From: Oscillospiraceae bacterium
Lineage (GTDB): Bacteria > Bacillota > Clostridia > Oscillospirales > Ruminococcaceae
Direction of reading: 5' to 3'
NCBI GenBank assembly: GCA_020024285.1
Contig: JAHHTZ010000002.1
Location: 62,001 to 126,000 of the forward strand
DNA: 64,000 nt
The translations under genes and the position numbers were made by a program. The notes below the pieces were generated by a model. The model was not told where the DNA came from and did not search any database. It worked only from the letters and a program-made list of their open reading frames with translations. Shown piece after piece: positions 17,569 to 26,328 of the stretch (position 1 is the first letter of the stretch; the number at the start of each line of letters is the position of its first letter).

Positions 17569-18810
17569 ATGAAACAAAACAGAGTGGTGATTACTGGAAT
17601 CGGTGCAGTCACCCCAATCGGCAACACCTGGGAAGACAGCTGGGAAGCAATCAAAAACGGTGTATGCGGTATTGCACCCATTACCCAGTATGATACATCG
17701 GATTCAAAAGTGAAACTGGCTGCGGAGGTCAAGGATTTTGACCCTCTGATGTACCTGGAGCGCCACGAGGTCAAACGAATGGGCAGATTTACACAGTTCG
17801 CAGTAACAGCAGCCTTATCCGCCCTCAAGCAGGCAGATTTTACCCCGACTGAGGAAGAAAAAGACCGCTGCGGAGTCATCGTATCAAGCGGGATCGGCGG
17901 TCAGGCAATCACAGAAACAGAGTGCGCCCGCGGAATGGAAAAGGGATGGGACAAGGTTTCACCGTTTTATATCCCAACTGCCATTTCCAATATGGCAGCA
18001 GGACAAATCGCCATTCACAGCGATTTTCGCGGGATGTGTTCCTGCCCTGTTACTGCCTGCGCCGGCGGCACCAACGCAGTGGGCGATGCGTTTCACTATA
18101 TCCGCGACGGCTATGCGGATGTAATGCTCTGCGGAGGAACCGAGGCAAGCATCACGCCGCTGTCGATCGGCGGATTTACCTCAATGAAGGCACTGAGCCA
18201 AAGTCAGGACCCAACACGCGCCTCCATTCCGTTTGATGCAGAGCGCAATGGCTTTGTGATGGGAGAAGGCTGCGGAATCCTCCTGCTGGAAACATTGGAG
18301 CACGCGCGCAGCCGCAACGCCAGGATTTTAGGCGAAATCGTCGGCTACGGTGCAACCTGCGATGCCTACCATATGACTGCTCCGCGCCCTGAAGGTATCG
18401 GAGGAGCCAAAGCCATGCAGATCGCCCTGAAGGACGGAGGGGTTCAACCGGATGAGGTCGATTATATCAACGCGCACGGAACCTCGACCGCCCTCAACGA
18501 TGCCGGAGAAACAAAGGCGATCAAGCTCGTATTTGGCGACCATGCCAAGAAATTGGCAGTCAGCTCCACAAAATCCATGACGGGGCATATGCTGGGTGCA
18601 GCCGGAGCGGTGGAAGCTGTTTTCACTGCACTGGCGCTCAAGGATGGGTTTATCCCTGCAACCATCAACTATCAGGTTGCAGACCCGGAGTGTGACCTGG
18701 ATATTGTGCCAAATCAGGGAAGAACGGCTGATCTTCGTTATGCAATGTCCAACTCGCTGGGCTTTGGCGGTCATAACTGCAGTATTCTGTTCAAAAAATG
18801 GGAGGGTTAA
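17569..18810 (+). CDS. fabF: beta-ketoacyl-ACP synthase II
   Basis: A 413-residue elongating condensing enzyme. The Cys-His-His triad is Cys164 (VTACAGGTNA), His303 (NAHGTSTALND) and His340 (KSMTGHMLGAAG). The end NSLGFGGHNCSILF is conserved. AGGAGG precedes the ATG. Four bases separate it from fabZ. Confidence 0.96.
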   Translation: MKQNRVVITGIGAVTPIGNTWEDSWEAIKNGVCGIAPITQYDTSDSKVKLAAEVKDFDPLMYLERHEVKRMGRFTQFAVTAALSALKQADFTPTEEEKDRCGVIVSSGIGGQAITETECARGMEKGWDKVSPFYIPTAISNMAAGQIAIHSDFRGMCSCPVTACAGGTNAVGDAFHYIRDGYADVMLCGGTEASITPLSIGGFTSMKALSQSQDPTRASIPFDAERNGFVMGEGCGILLLETLEHARSRNARILGEIVGYGATCDAYHMTAPRPEGIGGAKAMQIALKDGGVQPDEVDYINAHGTSTALNDAGETKAIKLVFGDHAKKLAVSSTKSMTGHMLGAAGAVEAVFTALALKDGFIPATINYQVADPECDLDIVPNQGRTADLRYAMSNSLGFGGHNCSILFKKWEG

Positions 18811-18813
18811 ATC

Positions 18814-19251
18814 ATGGGGATGCAGCTTAATTCCAATCAAATCAGCGAGATCCTGCCGCACCGCTACCCCTTCGCGCTGGTAGATCGCATCATCGACGGA
18901 GAACCGGGACAGTGGGCAAAGGGGATCAAATGCGTCAGTGTCAACGAGCAGTTTTTCTGCGGACACTTTCCGCAGGAGCATGTGATGCCCGGTGTCCTGC
19001 TCATTGAAGCGCTGGCTCAGGTAGGTGCTGTGGCGATTTTGACACTGCCGGAGTATCAGGGGAAGATCGTATACTTTGGCGGGATCAAGAATGCTCGTTT
19101 TCGGGGAAAAGTGACCCCCGGAGATGTAGTCGAGCTGGAATGCGCCCTTGTAAAACGCCGCGGACCCGTGGGCATTGGAGAAGCGAAGGCAACAGTAAAC
19201 GGAAAGGTGGTTGTCACAGCCGAGTTGACATTTTCTGTGGGTGCAGTATAA
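18814..19251 (+). CDS. fabZ: 3-hydroxyacyl-ACP dehydratase
   Basis: A 145-residue hot-dog-fold dehydratase. HRYPFALVDRI starts the domain. The active site is His51 (CGHFP) and Glu65 (MPGVLLIEALAQ). Full length for FabZ. GGGAGGG precedes ATG 18814. With fabF, fabG and fabK it completes the elongation cycle. Confidence 0.95.
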   Translation: MGMQLNSNQISEILPHRYPFALVDRIIDGEPGQWAKGIKCVSVNEQFFCGHFPQEHVMPGVLLIEALAQVGAVAILTLPEYQGKIVYFGGIKNARFRGKVTPGDVVELECALVKRRGPVGIGEAKATVNGKVVVTAELTFSVGAV

Positions 19252-19314
19252 TATCAGTATTGTTCGGCTGTAAAATCGAAATGGGAAGAACAAAACGGAA
19301 TAGGAGTAGGTATC

Positions 19315-19782
19315 ATGCTGGAGCGAGCTTTTTCTGACGTGTATACAAAATTTAAGCTTCATTTTTATAGGGAAATTTTTCGGCGCATCAACGACCGGGA
19401 AGCCAGTTTGACGGCAGTAGAAACATTTTGTGTAGAAGCTATCTATTCATTAGGTCGACCCACTGTAAACGAATTTGCCACCTTCATGTGCATTTCAGCA
19501 CCCAATGCAGCATACAAAGTAAACAGCTTGATCAAAAAAAATTACATCAGAAAAGTGCAATCGGAGGACGATCACCGGGAATATCATCTCGAAGTGACAC
19601 AAAAGTATATCGACTATTACAATATTTCACGCTCCTATATACAGGAAGTGGTGGAACGTATCTCCAACCGCTTTTCGCCGGAGGAATGTGAGAAGCTGGA
19701 AGAGATCCTTTCTGTGGTTTCTCAGGAACTGATGTATGAAATCGATTTACCGGAACACACAAACTGCGAAGACGAGCAGTAA
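19315..19782 (+). CDS. MarR-family regulator, FabT-like
   Basis: A 155-residue winged-helix protein. The HTH spans about residues 50-90: RPTVNEFATFMCISAPNAAYKVNSLIKKNYIRKVQSEDDHREYHLEVT, with the wing DDHREY where MarR proteins have DRR. AGGAG lies before ATG 19315. It is the last gene of the acc-fab operon, and the AT-rich palindromes at the operon start are the natural target. FabT proteins respond to acyl-ACP; that is only an inference here. Placement at the end, not the start, of the operon is unusual for fabT. Confidence 0.8.
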   Translation: MLERAFSDVYTKFKLHFYREIFRRINDREASLTAVETFCVEAIYSLGRPTVNEFATFMCISAPNAAYKVNSLIKKNYIRKVQSEDDHREYHLEVTQKYIDYYNISRSYIQEVVERISNRFSPEECEKLEEILSVVSQELMYEIDLPEHTNCEDEQ

Positions 19783-19804
19783 ACAATCCTTTCATAAAAA
19801 GCAG

Positions 19805-19848
19805 AGTACCCATTTGAATGCAAAACGCATTCAAATGGGTACTTTTTT
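19805..19848 (+). terminator. terminator of the acc-fab operon
   Basis: A 17-bp stem (AGTACCCATTTGAATGC with its complement), AAAAC loop, then T6. Confidence 0.85.
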
Positions 19849-19892
19849 ATATCAGAAGATTCTTCTCAATAACAGCAGAACTGTTTCTTTCT

Positions 19893-19921
19893 TGACATTC
19901 ATTTTTCTTCCTGCTATACTT
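19893..19921 (+). promoter_or_regulatory. promoter of the DUF1700-padR pair
   Basis: TTGACA (19893-19898), 17-bp spacer, TATACT (19916-19921). An imperfect palindrome AACTAcTaTA...TAGTT (19929-19953) follows at the start site and is a likely PadR operator. Confidence 0.6.
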
Positions 19922-19968
19922 TCTGCAAAACTACTATATTTTTTACAATAGTTAGGGGGACGGCTTGT

Positions 19969-20730
19969 ATGGGAAAAAAAGAATACCTGAAAAAACTTTC
20001 CAGTGCTGTTAGGTGGAGGATTCCAGAAAAAGAAGCTGAAGAAATATTGGCGGACTATGAAATGATCCTCGAGCAAAAATCGTTTGAGTCTGATGCGGAG
20101 CTTGTCAAGGATTTAGGAAATCCATACCATGCTGCAAAGCTGATGTGTGATGACAAGGCATACCGACATTGGCTCGTTGTATTTGCGATTCTGTCTGCAT
20201 GTTTGTTGCTTCCGTTGTTTTTATTATGGAACATGGATTTTCATGCTGCAACAAAGTTTTTAATGTTTGGTATTTTGATTGGCGGAATCACCCTGTCTCA
20301 GCTTTACTTTCACCACAAACGAAAAGAAAATTTGATATGCAGTAAACTTCCAAGAAACCTGATTTTTGTACTTCTTGCGTTCCTGCTTATTTTTCTATGT
20401 GTGGCAGGAATACTGACAGCTCTTTTTACACAGCAGTCCTATGAGGATTTTGCACCATTTTGTGCAAAAATAGTAAGTGCAATTCTCAAAGTATATGCAG
20501 TTATTGCAGCATCAGCAGGGATTTTCGGACTGTATTTGGCACGAACAAAAGACTATCGCTGGAGGTCGCTTTATGTTTATGGTTTGACTTGTGTTATTTT
20601 GTGTGTGCTGGTCACAATGATGCAGGTAACCCTGAGCAGTATGGAGCCCGGATGGCTTACACCGTACCTGATTACATGGTGCAGTTGTATTGGAATCGGA
20701 TTGATTGGAACAGGGGCATCTCTATGTTAA
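19969..20730 (+). CDS. DUF1700-family membrane protein
   Basis: A 253-residue protein. The N-terminal cytoplasmic part MGKKEYLKKLSSAVR...EEILADYEMILEQ...DLGNPYHAAK (residues 1-55) is the DUF1700 signature. About six membrane segments follow from residue 65 on. DUF1700 proteins are usually encoded beside a PadR regulator and are linked to envelope stress. Here the order is reversed, with PadR second and overlapping by 7 bp. Confidence 0.82.
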   Translation: MGKKEYLKKLSSAVRWRIPEKEAEEILADYEMILEQKSFESDAELVKDLGNPYHAAKLMCDDKAYRHWLVVFAILSACLLLPLFLLWNMDFHAATKFLMFGILIGGITLSQLYFHHKRKENLICSKLPRNLIFVLLAFLLIFLCVAGILTALFTQQSYEDFAPFCAKIVSAILKVYAVIAASAGIFGLYLARTKDYRWRSLYVYGLTCVILCVLVTMMQVTLSSMEPGWLTPYLITWCSCIGIGLIGTGASLC

Positions 20731-21026
20731 AAAAAGATTTGATTGAACTGTGTCTGCTTCATCTATTGCAGGAGGGGGACTTATATGGATACGAAATTCT
20801 AAACCAGATTCACGAGAGCTTTCCGAATACGTTGGAAAGTGCAATCTATGCTCTGCTTCGGGGGCTGTGCCGAGAAGGATATACCATACAATATGCAGGG
20901 ACGGATTCCGGCGGACCCACCCGAAAATATTATCAAATCACCGAAAATGGGAAGGAGAAGTATTGCGCCTTGCTGAACGAATGGCGTCATCTTCAGGATG
21001 CAATGGAAGGACTGGGGATAAAATAA
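20724..21026 (+). CDS. PadR-family transcriptional regulator
   Basis: A 100-residue winged-helix repressor. LIELCLLHLLQEGDLYGYEILNQI and SAIYALLRGLCREGYI-like sequence with GGPTRKYYQITENGKE form the PadR domain. ATG 20724 lies inside the end of the DUF1700 gene, behind AGGGG. It probably represses its own operon through the repeat at the promoter. Confidence 0.88.
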   Translation: MLKKDLIELCLLHLLQEGDLYGYEILNQIHESFPNTLESAIYALLRGLCREGYTIQYAGTDSGGPTRKYYQITENGKEKYCALLNEWRHLQDAMEGLGIK

Positions 21027-21073
21027 TACTTCAATTTTCATTCTCCCGCATCCAAGCTTTTAACAGGAACAAA

Positions 21074-21105
21074 AAAGCCGTATCATCGCTTGATGATACG
21101 GCTTT
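21074..21105. terminator. bidirectional terminator between padR and degV
   Basis: AAAGCCGTATCATC pairs with GATGATACGGCTTT around GCTT, with A and T tracts on both sides, between convergent genes. Confidence 0.8.
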
Positions 21106-21135
21106 GCTTTTGCAGAAATACAAAATAGGTAAGGC

Positions 21136-22017
21136 TTATTGCTCGGAGGAACCCTTCCCAAGGAAGGCAACACCCACAACGTCAGGACCTGCATTGATTG
21201 CGATGGATGCACCGATTTTGTAGATGCCGACACAGGGATAACCCAGCGATTTTTCGAGCATTTTCGATAATTCCAAAGCAGGAGCTGCGTTCTTTGCCTG
21301 AAGCACCACATAAGGAGATTGTTTTGCAGCACGTTCCAAAACGATTTTTTGCAGGTAGGGATTTACAGCGTTGTTTCCGCGCACCTTGCCTACAACACTG
21401 GAAGGACCCTTCGTCATGGAAATGATAGGACGCAGTCCAAGCAGTTCTCCCACAAATGCAGCAGCACAGCTTACACGACCGGATTTCTTAACGTATTGCA
21501 AAGTGAAAGGGCAGAAGTATACTTCGACCTTTTCAAAGGTATCCTTCAAATAAGCCAATACTTCCTCATAGCCTGCGCCATTTTGGATGCTTTTTGCCGC
21601 TTCCATCAGAGGATATCCATAGCCAAGAGTAAAGGATTTGGAATCGAGCACATCAATGGTCATTTTGCCAACAGCATCCGGATATTGCTGGAAGAAATCC
21701 TCTGCACCCTGATGAGCTGCAAAGTTCATGCTGGATGCACCGGAGTAAATGGAAACAACGATAACATGCTCATAGCCCTCTTCATATGCCTTTTCATACT
21801 GTTCCTGATAGGTTACAGATACAATGTGGGAGGTGAGCGGAAGTGTTTCTGATTTTTCGAGAATATCATAGAACTCGTCGAATGTGAAGCTCTCTCGTTC
21901 GTAATATCCATCGGTATTGATGGTAATTGGAACAGGCAGGATCGTAATTCCCAAACGTTTTTCTTCTTCAACTGGTATATCACAGGCAGAATCGGTAATC
22001 AATTTAATTTTTTCCAT
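21136..22017 (-). CDS. DegV-family fatty-acid-binding protein
   Basis: A 293-residue two-domain protein. It starts KLITDSACDIPVEE, contains LPLTSHIVSVTYQEQYEKA, and has the ligand-site segment VLDSKSFTLGYGYPLMEAA. DegV proteins (FakB in Staphylococcus) bind a fatty acid and present it to the kinase FakA. No fakA is seen here, so the role in exogenous fatty acid use is by family. It follows trmL by 20 bp. Confidence 0.88.
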   Translation of the reverse strand: MEKIKLITDSACDIPVEEEKRLGITILPVPITINTDGYYERESFTFDEFYDILEKSETLPLTSHIVSVTYQEQYEKAYEEGYEHVIVVSIYSGASSMNFAAHQGAEDFFQQYPDAVGKMTIDVLDSKSFTLGYGYPLMEAAKSIQNGAGYEEVLAYLKDTFEKVEVYFCPFTLQYVKKSGRVSCAAAFVGELLGLRPIISMTKGPSSVVGKVRGNNAVNPYLQKIVLERAAKQSPYVVLQAKNAAPALELSKMLEKSLGYPCVGIYKIGASIAINAGPDVVGVAFLGKGSSEQ

Positions 22018-22037
22018 GGCTCTTGGCTCCTCTCACA

Positions 22038-22550
22038 CTAATTTAGTGATTCATTATTCCATTGATAGCGGTGCAGCTGTCCAAAATTTTGCAGCGTGGG
22101 GAATTCCCATTGGCGCAGCACTTCGTAGGTGGCAACCGCCACAGTATTGCTTAAATTGAGGCTGCGCAGATTGGAACGCATCGGAAGACGAACACAATGC
22201 TCCGGATGCTGCAGCAGGATCTTTTCATCGATGCCGGCATCCTCGCGGCCGAAAATCAAATAGCAGTCATCAGGATAGGCGATATCACTATATACATGAC
22301 GGGCTTTGGTAGTAAAGAAATAGCACAGGGCATCCGGATTCTTTTGAAAAAAATCTTTTGTAGAATCGTAGTATGTGATGTCCAGATAGCTCCAATAGTC
22401 TAAGCCTGCCCGTTTTAGTTTTTTATCATCGATTTCAAATCCCATTGGTCCAACCAGATGAAGGCGAGCACCGGTACAGGCGCAGGTGCGCGAAATATTT
22501 CCGGTATTTTGCGGGATCTGAGGCTCAAACAGCACGATATTCAATTTCAT
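22038..22550 (-). CDS. trmL: tRNA (cytidine(34)-2'-O)-methyltransferase TrmL
   Basis: A 170-residue SPOUT methyltransferase that modifies the tRNA wobble ribose using SAM. It starts KLNIVLFEPQIPQNTGNISRTCACTGARLHLVGPMGF. The knot motifs are FGREDAGI and the end segment RLPMRSNLRSLNLSNTVAVATYEVLRQ. ATG 22550 has GGAGG upstream; the frame extends further but without a site. Confidence 0.92.
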   Translation of the reverse strand: MKLNIVLFEPQIPQNTGNISRTCACTGARLHLVGPMGFEIDDKKLKRAGLDYWSYLDITYYDSTKDFFQKNPDALCYFFTTKARHVYSDIAYPDDCYLIFGREDAGIDEKILLQHPEHCVRLPMRSNLRSLNLSNTVAVATYEVLRQWEFPTLQNFGQLHRYQWNNESLN

Positions 22551-22665
22551 TTTTTTGCCTCCATCGATTCCTATCAATGTGATCTTCAGATAGGATAAAT
22601 GTAACAATCGTTATGCTCAATATTAAACAACTTTTTCCTTCATCTGTCAAGAATCGGGAAGAAAA

Positions 22666-22693
22666 ACAACAGGACGGTATCGCATCCTGTTGT
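22666..22693 (-). terminator. terminator of the sortase/SpoIID fusion gene
   Basis: Read on the minus strand, ACAACAGGA pairs with TCCTGTTGT around a 10-base loop and runs into T5. Confidence 0.7.
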
Positions 22694-22699
22694 ACTTTC

Positions 22700-25636
22700 C
22701 TATCTTACCGTTGTTCCTGGGTAATAGTGCTCCAGAATATCAACGTAATCCCAGCCCTTTTTCGCATAATAATTTGCTCCAAGCTGGCTCATACCAACAC
22801 CATGCCCATATCCATAGGTGGTAAAGATGAAGGCGTCCTTGCCTTCATCGTATTCTACCTCAAAGGCAGAGGATTTTATTTTCTGCTGGAGAAGTCCCTC
22901 CCGAACCTCTCGCCCGGAGAGGCTTTCCCCGCAAACATCGATCGTCTCCACATATTTTCCGTACTGACAGTCGGGTCTTCCAAACCATTGCGAAGGATCG
23001 CTGTCCCAGCGGCTTGCCCGAATGTTGTGATAGTCGTAAATACGGTCTTCCACATATTCGCGTGACAGAACGGTCTGCGAGCCATAGTGTATGGTTTTGG
23101 TATCCCCTTCGCTTTCGACACTGGTCAAATATGGAAGAGAACCGCCCCAAACGCTGCGGCTGTCGTTTGTGACGCCGGCATTGGCCGCACAGTACGTTGT
23201 ATTCGCATAGCTTCCGCGGTAATATACAGCTTCACCAAGAACAGCACCAACTGCCTGCTTCACATTGGAGCTGATGGGGGTTTTGCTGACAACCCATGGA
23301 TGCACACCGGATTGGTTGTTGTATTTGACATAGGTATAGGCAGCAACCGCCTGCGCTTTGAGTGCCTCGATTTCAAAAGAGGACCCCATCTCTGCCTGGA
23401 CCATGCCGCAGACGATGTCATAGGCGCTGTCTGTTACGTTTCTCCCGTTGATTTTTACCGACAGCTCTTCCTCCTCATAGGAGGAAGAGTTGTCGCGGTC
23501 ATCCTCCGGCTCAGGTTCCGGTTCCGGCTCGGGTTCCGGTTCGGGAACAGGCTCAGGCTTCGGCTCCGGTTTCGGCTCTGGCTTTGGCTCCGGTTCCGGG
23601 ACGGGCTCCGGTTCCGGGACGGGCTCCGGTTTTGGTTCCGGAACTGGTTCCGGAATCGGTTCCGGCTTTGGCTCCGGAACAGGCTCTGGTATCGGTTCCG
23701 GCTTCGGCTGCGGCGTATTTTCAACAGCAGGAGGTGCCGATGGGGGTGGTGCCTGCTCCTGCTGGACACCTGCGGACGAGGGCTGCTGTTGGGTGGGAAC
23801 CTCTTGTGCAGTTTCCAAAAGGACAAGGGCGGTTTCCTGAACAGGCTCCTCCTCCAGCTCCTCCTCGGGCTGCTGTTCCAAAACTGAAACATCCGGCATC
23901 GTCCACGCCATAACAGCAAGCTCCTCCTGGGAGGGGGGAGTTCCGCCGTACAGCTCATACCAAATGTTAGGCATCAGAGGATTTTTCGACTTTGATACCA
24001 AAGATGCATCGACAGCTTCCTCTTCATTGGGGCGCAGCTTTCGTGCTACGACTACAAAGCGGGCGTTTTCAAATTCATAGGTGCAAGTGGACAGAGTCAA
24101 CAGCTCATCCGAGGGCAATACGTCAACTCCGGTTTGCAAAACGCTGCGGATACTTACATTGTGCAGATACTGCTGCACCTCAGAAATATCCTTTGCATCG
24201 ATAAATTCGTGGTACTGAAAGACCGGTCCATGACTGGGGTTTACATTTGCAACAAAAGCGGCAAAAATCTTATACTTTGCCGGGTGGTATACACTATTAA
24301 ATTCGATGACAGGATGCTCCACAAAATAGGCAGGGTCCCAATAATGAAGAAGGGAGTTGAACATCTGGTCATCGTTGCGGATATTGTGACCATATACAAT
24401 GATATTGGAGCTTGGTCCTTTCAGATTTACATTATGATCTACAAAGGGGACCCCATGCAGACTTTTTTCTTTTTCAAAATTTCGCCGGTGGTAGTCCATG
24501 TTGTTGGAGGTCTGCACCACAGGGTAATCGAGAGACGTATTCGGAATGCGAATCCAGCCGGCAACATCTTCATTGAGCTGATAGAGCCCGGAAAAGGATT
24601 TGTCGTAATCTGCGGGATAACCCAAAGGAGCAAAGCCTCCATGCTCATAAACCTCCCGCAGGTTATCATAATTTTTACCGTTGCTTATAGAACGATACTG
24701 ACGAAGCCCCAAATAACCTACCGAAACGAGAAAGGTACAGCAGAAGAATACCAGCAAAACACGGCGAAGAATATCAAATCCGGTCGTCCGCTGTTTGGGG
24801 TCCTGATTTTGACACGGATCATACGATTCGATTTCGTGCATTGCCTTACTCTGTTTCCGGCTTTTCTTTTGGACGTTTTCCTTTGCATCAGAATTGGAGG
24901 ATGCAGATAAAACCTTTCCAACCTCCGCCTGAAGATCTTCAATCAGACTGTCGCACGCGGTGAGCGATTCTTCGGGTGTTTTACGCACGGCTGTTATGGA
25001 AAGGTACCAGCCGCTTTCTTCTTCATAGAGAAACGGAAGTACATTTTTCCCCGGCTTATGGTGGTATAGATAATCCCCAATATCCTCTGCCTTGCTGCGC
25101 AGCACAGGGATCGTTTTGATTGCCGCTGTGGGAGAGCCTGCCTGCAAAAGGAAGGGATAAAAGCTGTTGCAGAACATAGACTCAAAGCCCTTTTTGCTCC
25201 CTGGGAATACAGCGATGCACCGTCCCTCGTGAAAAAGGGCAAACCCCTGTCTTACGCTTTCGGAGCTGGTGAGCGCGGCTGCCCCCTGAGGCAGCAGTGC
25301 AGACTGCAGGAGCTGCTGGTCGCAGGCTCGTCCCGCATTGCGGCAGAGAGCTTCAATGCTCGCGCGTGCAGTCGGGTTTTCTTCCAGCGTCAAGCCAAGG
25401 TACGAGGCAACGAGGGATTTTGTATAAAAAGAATCAGACCCATCCAAAATCACAGTGATGGGATACTGATGGATCGATTCCTGCAATGCGGGCAAAAAAT
25501 CTTCCGGTTCATAAATATTGACTTGTTGACTCCAATCCAGCTTGAGAAAATTGGATTGTGCCCGTATACGGGAAGATGCGCCGATCAGATCTTCCATTGT
25601 ATAGGGAGAACGAATGGATAACACATTCAGCTTCAC
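22700..25636 (-). CDS. MoCF/CinA-like + class B sortase + Pro/Glu stalk + SpoIID fusion protein
   Basis: A 978-residue fusion from a GTG start behind AAGGAGG. Residues 1-245 are cytoplasmic. They resemble the CinA N-terminal (MoCF) fold: LGLTLEENPTARASIEALCRNAG, LLPQGAAAL and the segment IAVFPGSKKGFESMF, which mirrors the CinA LPGxPxEMxxMF loop. Residues 291-312 are one membrane segment. Residues 350-535 are a class B sortase with His417 (VYGHN), Cys518 (LSTCTY) and Arg526 (ENARFVVVA). Residues 642-712 are a Pro-Glu/Pro-Lys stalk. Residues 725-978 are SpoIID/LytB: Glu749 in QAEMGSSFEIEALKAQAVAA and the closing YGYGHGVGMSQLGANYYA. SpoIID enzymes cut denuded glycan during spore engulfment; the sortase would link a surface protein. 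Reading frame is intact throughout. I know no established protein of this architecture. Confidence 0.85.
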   Translation of the reverse strand: MKLNVLSIRSPYTMEDLIGASSRIRAQSNFLKLDWSQQVNIYEPEDFLPALQESIHQYPITVILDGSDSFYTKSLVASYLGLTLEENPTARASIEALCRNAGRACDQQLLQSALLPQGAAALTSSESVRQGFALFHEGRCIAVFPGSKKGFESMFCNSFYPFLLQAGSPTAAIKTIPVLRSKAEDIGDYLYHHKPGKNVLPFLYEEESGWYLSITAVRKTPEESLTACDSLIEDLQAEVGKVLSASSNSDAKENVQKKSRKQSKAMHEIESYDPCQNQDPKQRTTGFDILRRVLLVFFCCTFLVSVGYLGLRQYRSISNGKNYDNLREVYEHGGFAPLGYPADYDKSFSGLYQLNEDVAGWIRIPNTSLDYPVVQTSNNMDYHRRNFEKEKSLHGVPFVDHNVNLKGPSSNIIVYGHNIRNDDQMFNSLLHYWDPAYFVEHPVIEFNSVYHPAKYKIFAAFVANVNPSHGPVFQYHEFIDAKDISEVQQYLHNVSIRSVLQTGVDVLPSDELLTLSTCTYEFENARFVVVARKLRPNEEEAVDASLVSKSKNPLMPNIWYELYGGTPPSQEELAVMAWTMPDVSVLEQQPEEELEEEPVQETALVLLETAQEVPTQQQPSSAGVQQEQAPPPSAPPAVENTPQPKPEPIPEPVPEPKPEPIPEPVPEPKPEPVPEPEPVPEPEPKPEPKPEPKPEPVPEPEPEPEPEPEPEDDRDNSSSYEEEELSVKINGRNVTDSAYDIVCGMVQAEMGSSFEIEALKAQAVAAYTYVKYNNQSGVHPWVVSKTPISSNVKQAVGAVLGEAVYYRGSYANTTYCAANAGVTNDSRSVWGGSLPYLTSVESEGDTKTIHYGSQTVLSREYVEDRIYDYHNIRASRWDSDPSQWFGRPDCQYGKYVETIDVCGESLSGREVREGLLQQKIKSSAFEVEYDEGKDAFIFTTYGYGHGVGMSQLGANYYAKKGWDYVDILEHYYPGTTVR
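23501..23713 (-). repeat. Pro-Glu/Pro-Lys coding repeat
   Basis: About 70 codons of alternating Pro with Glu, Lys, Ile or Val, from a 6-12 bp GGTTCCGGCTCC-like unit. It encodes an extended stalk between the sortase and SpoIID domains and is prone to length change by slippage. Confidence 0.85.
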
Positions 25637-25753
25637 GCGCTTTTCCTCCTTATCTCACTTCATTACCTTCTAATTATACGAAAATTTCAATGGCTGTGCA
25701 ACTATGGTTTTGTTAACAAAACAAGGAGTCGCCCAAAGTGTGCAGATGGAGAG

Positions 25754-26326
25754 CTACCTTCCAAAATGCAGCAGGATTCCGACAGCAGCCGAGGCTGCAA
25801 TGTATACAAGGGGATGCTTCTTGTATTTTTTGATGAGGAAAAACAAGACCGCAAACAAAATAACGGCGCGCCACTCAATGATCGAGAATACCTGATCCCA
25901 TGCAAAGCCGCTTTGGGGAATTTGCAAAAAGGACAGCTTCACCACCTGAAACCCGGCAGCAGCAATCATAGCTGTGACAGCGGGACGCAGACCATAAAAT
26001 GCCGATTGGACCCCCTTGTTTTCCTTAAATTTTTCAAGGATCTTGTATACAAAAATGATAATAACAACAGATGGAAAGACAAGTGCAGTTGTTGCAGTAA
26101 TGCTTCCCAAAATTCCGGCAGTCGTGAATCCGACATAGGTTGCCATATTGATCCCGATTGGACCAGGAGTTGATTCCGAGATGGCGATCATATTCATCAG
26201 CATATCGGTCGTAAACCAGTTTGTTTTTTCTGCGATATCATATAAAAACGGAAGTGTTGCCAAGCCACCCCCTACAGCAAAGAGTCCGGCCTTAAAAAAC
26301 TCATAAAAGAGCTGAAGCAGTATCAT
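25754..26326 (-). CDS. chromate-type transporter, second half-protein
   Basis: A 190-residue CHR-family half transporter with about five membrane segments. It carries FFKAGLFAVGGGLATLPFL and AISESTPGPIGINMATYVGFTTAGILGS, both CHR motifs. ATG 26326 follows GGGGGAAA. It starts 2 bp after the stop of the paired half, so the two are coupled. Pairs of short CHR proteins act together; the true substrate in anaerobes is unclear. Confidence 0.87.
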   Translation of the reverse strand: MILLQLFYEFFKAGLFAVGGGLATLPFLYDIAEKTNWFTTDMLMNMIAISESTPGPIGINMATYVGFTTAGILGSITATTALVFPSVVIIIFVYKILEKFKENKGVQSAFYGLRPAVTAMIAAAGFQVVKLSFLQIPQSGFAWDQVFSIIEWRAVILFAVLFFLIKKYKKHPLVYIAASAAVGILLHFGR

Positions 26327-26328
26327 GA

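Noticed and set aside
23501..23713. Possible CRISPR array from regular short repeats
   Set aside because: The units are contiguous 6-12 bp coding repeats with no spacers and no cas genes nearby.
23490..23887. Gly/Ser-repeat open frame on the plus strand resembling a surface or structural protein
   Set aside because: It is the reverse frame of the Pro/Glu stalk repeat; no ribosome site and it lies within the fusion gene.
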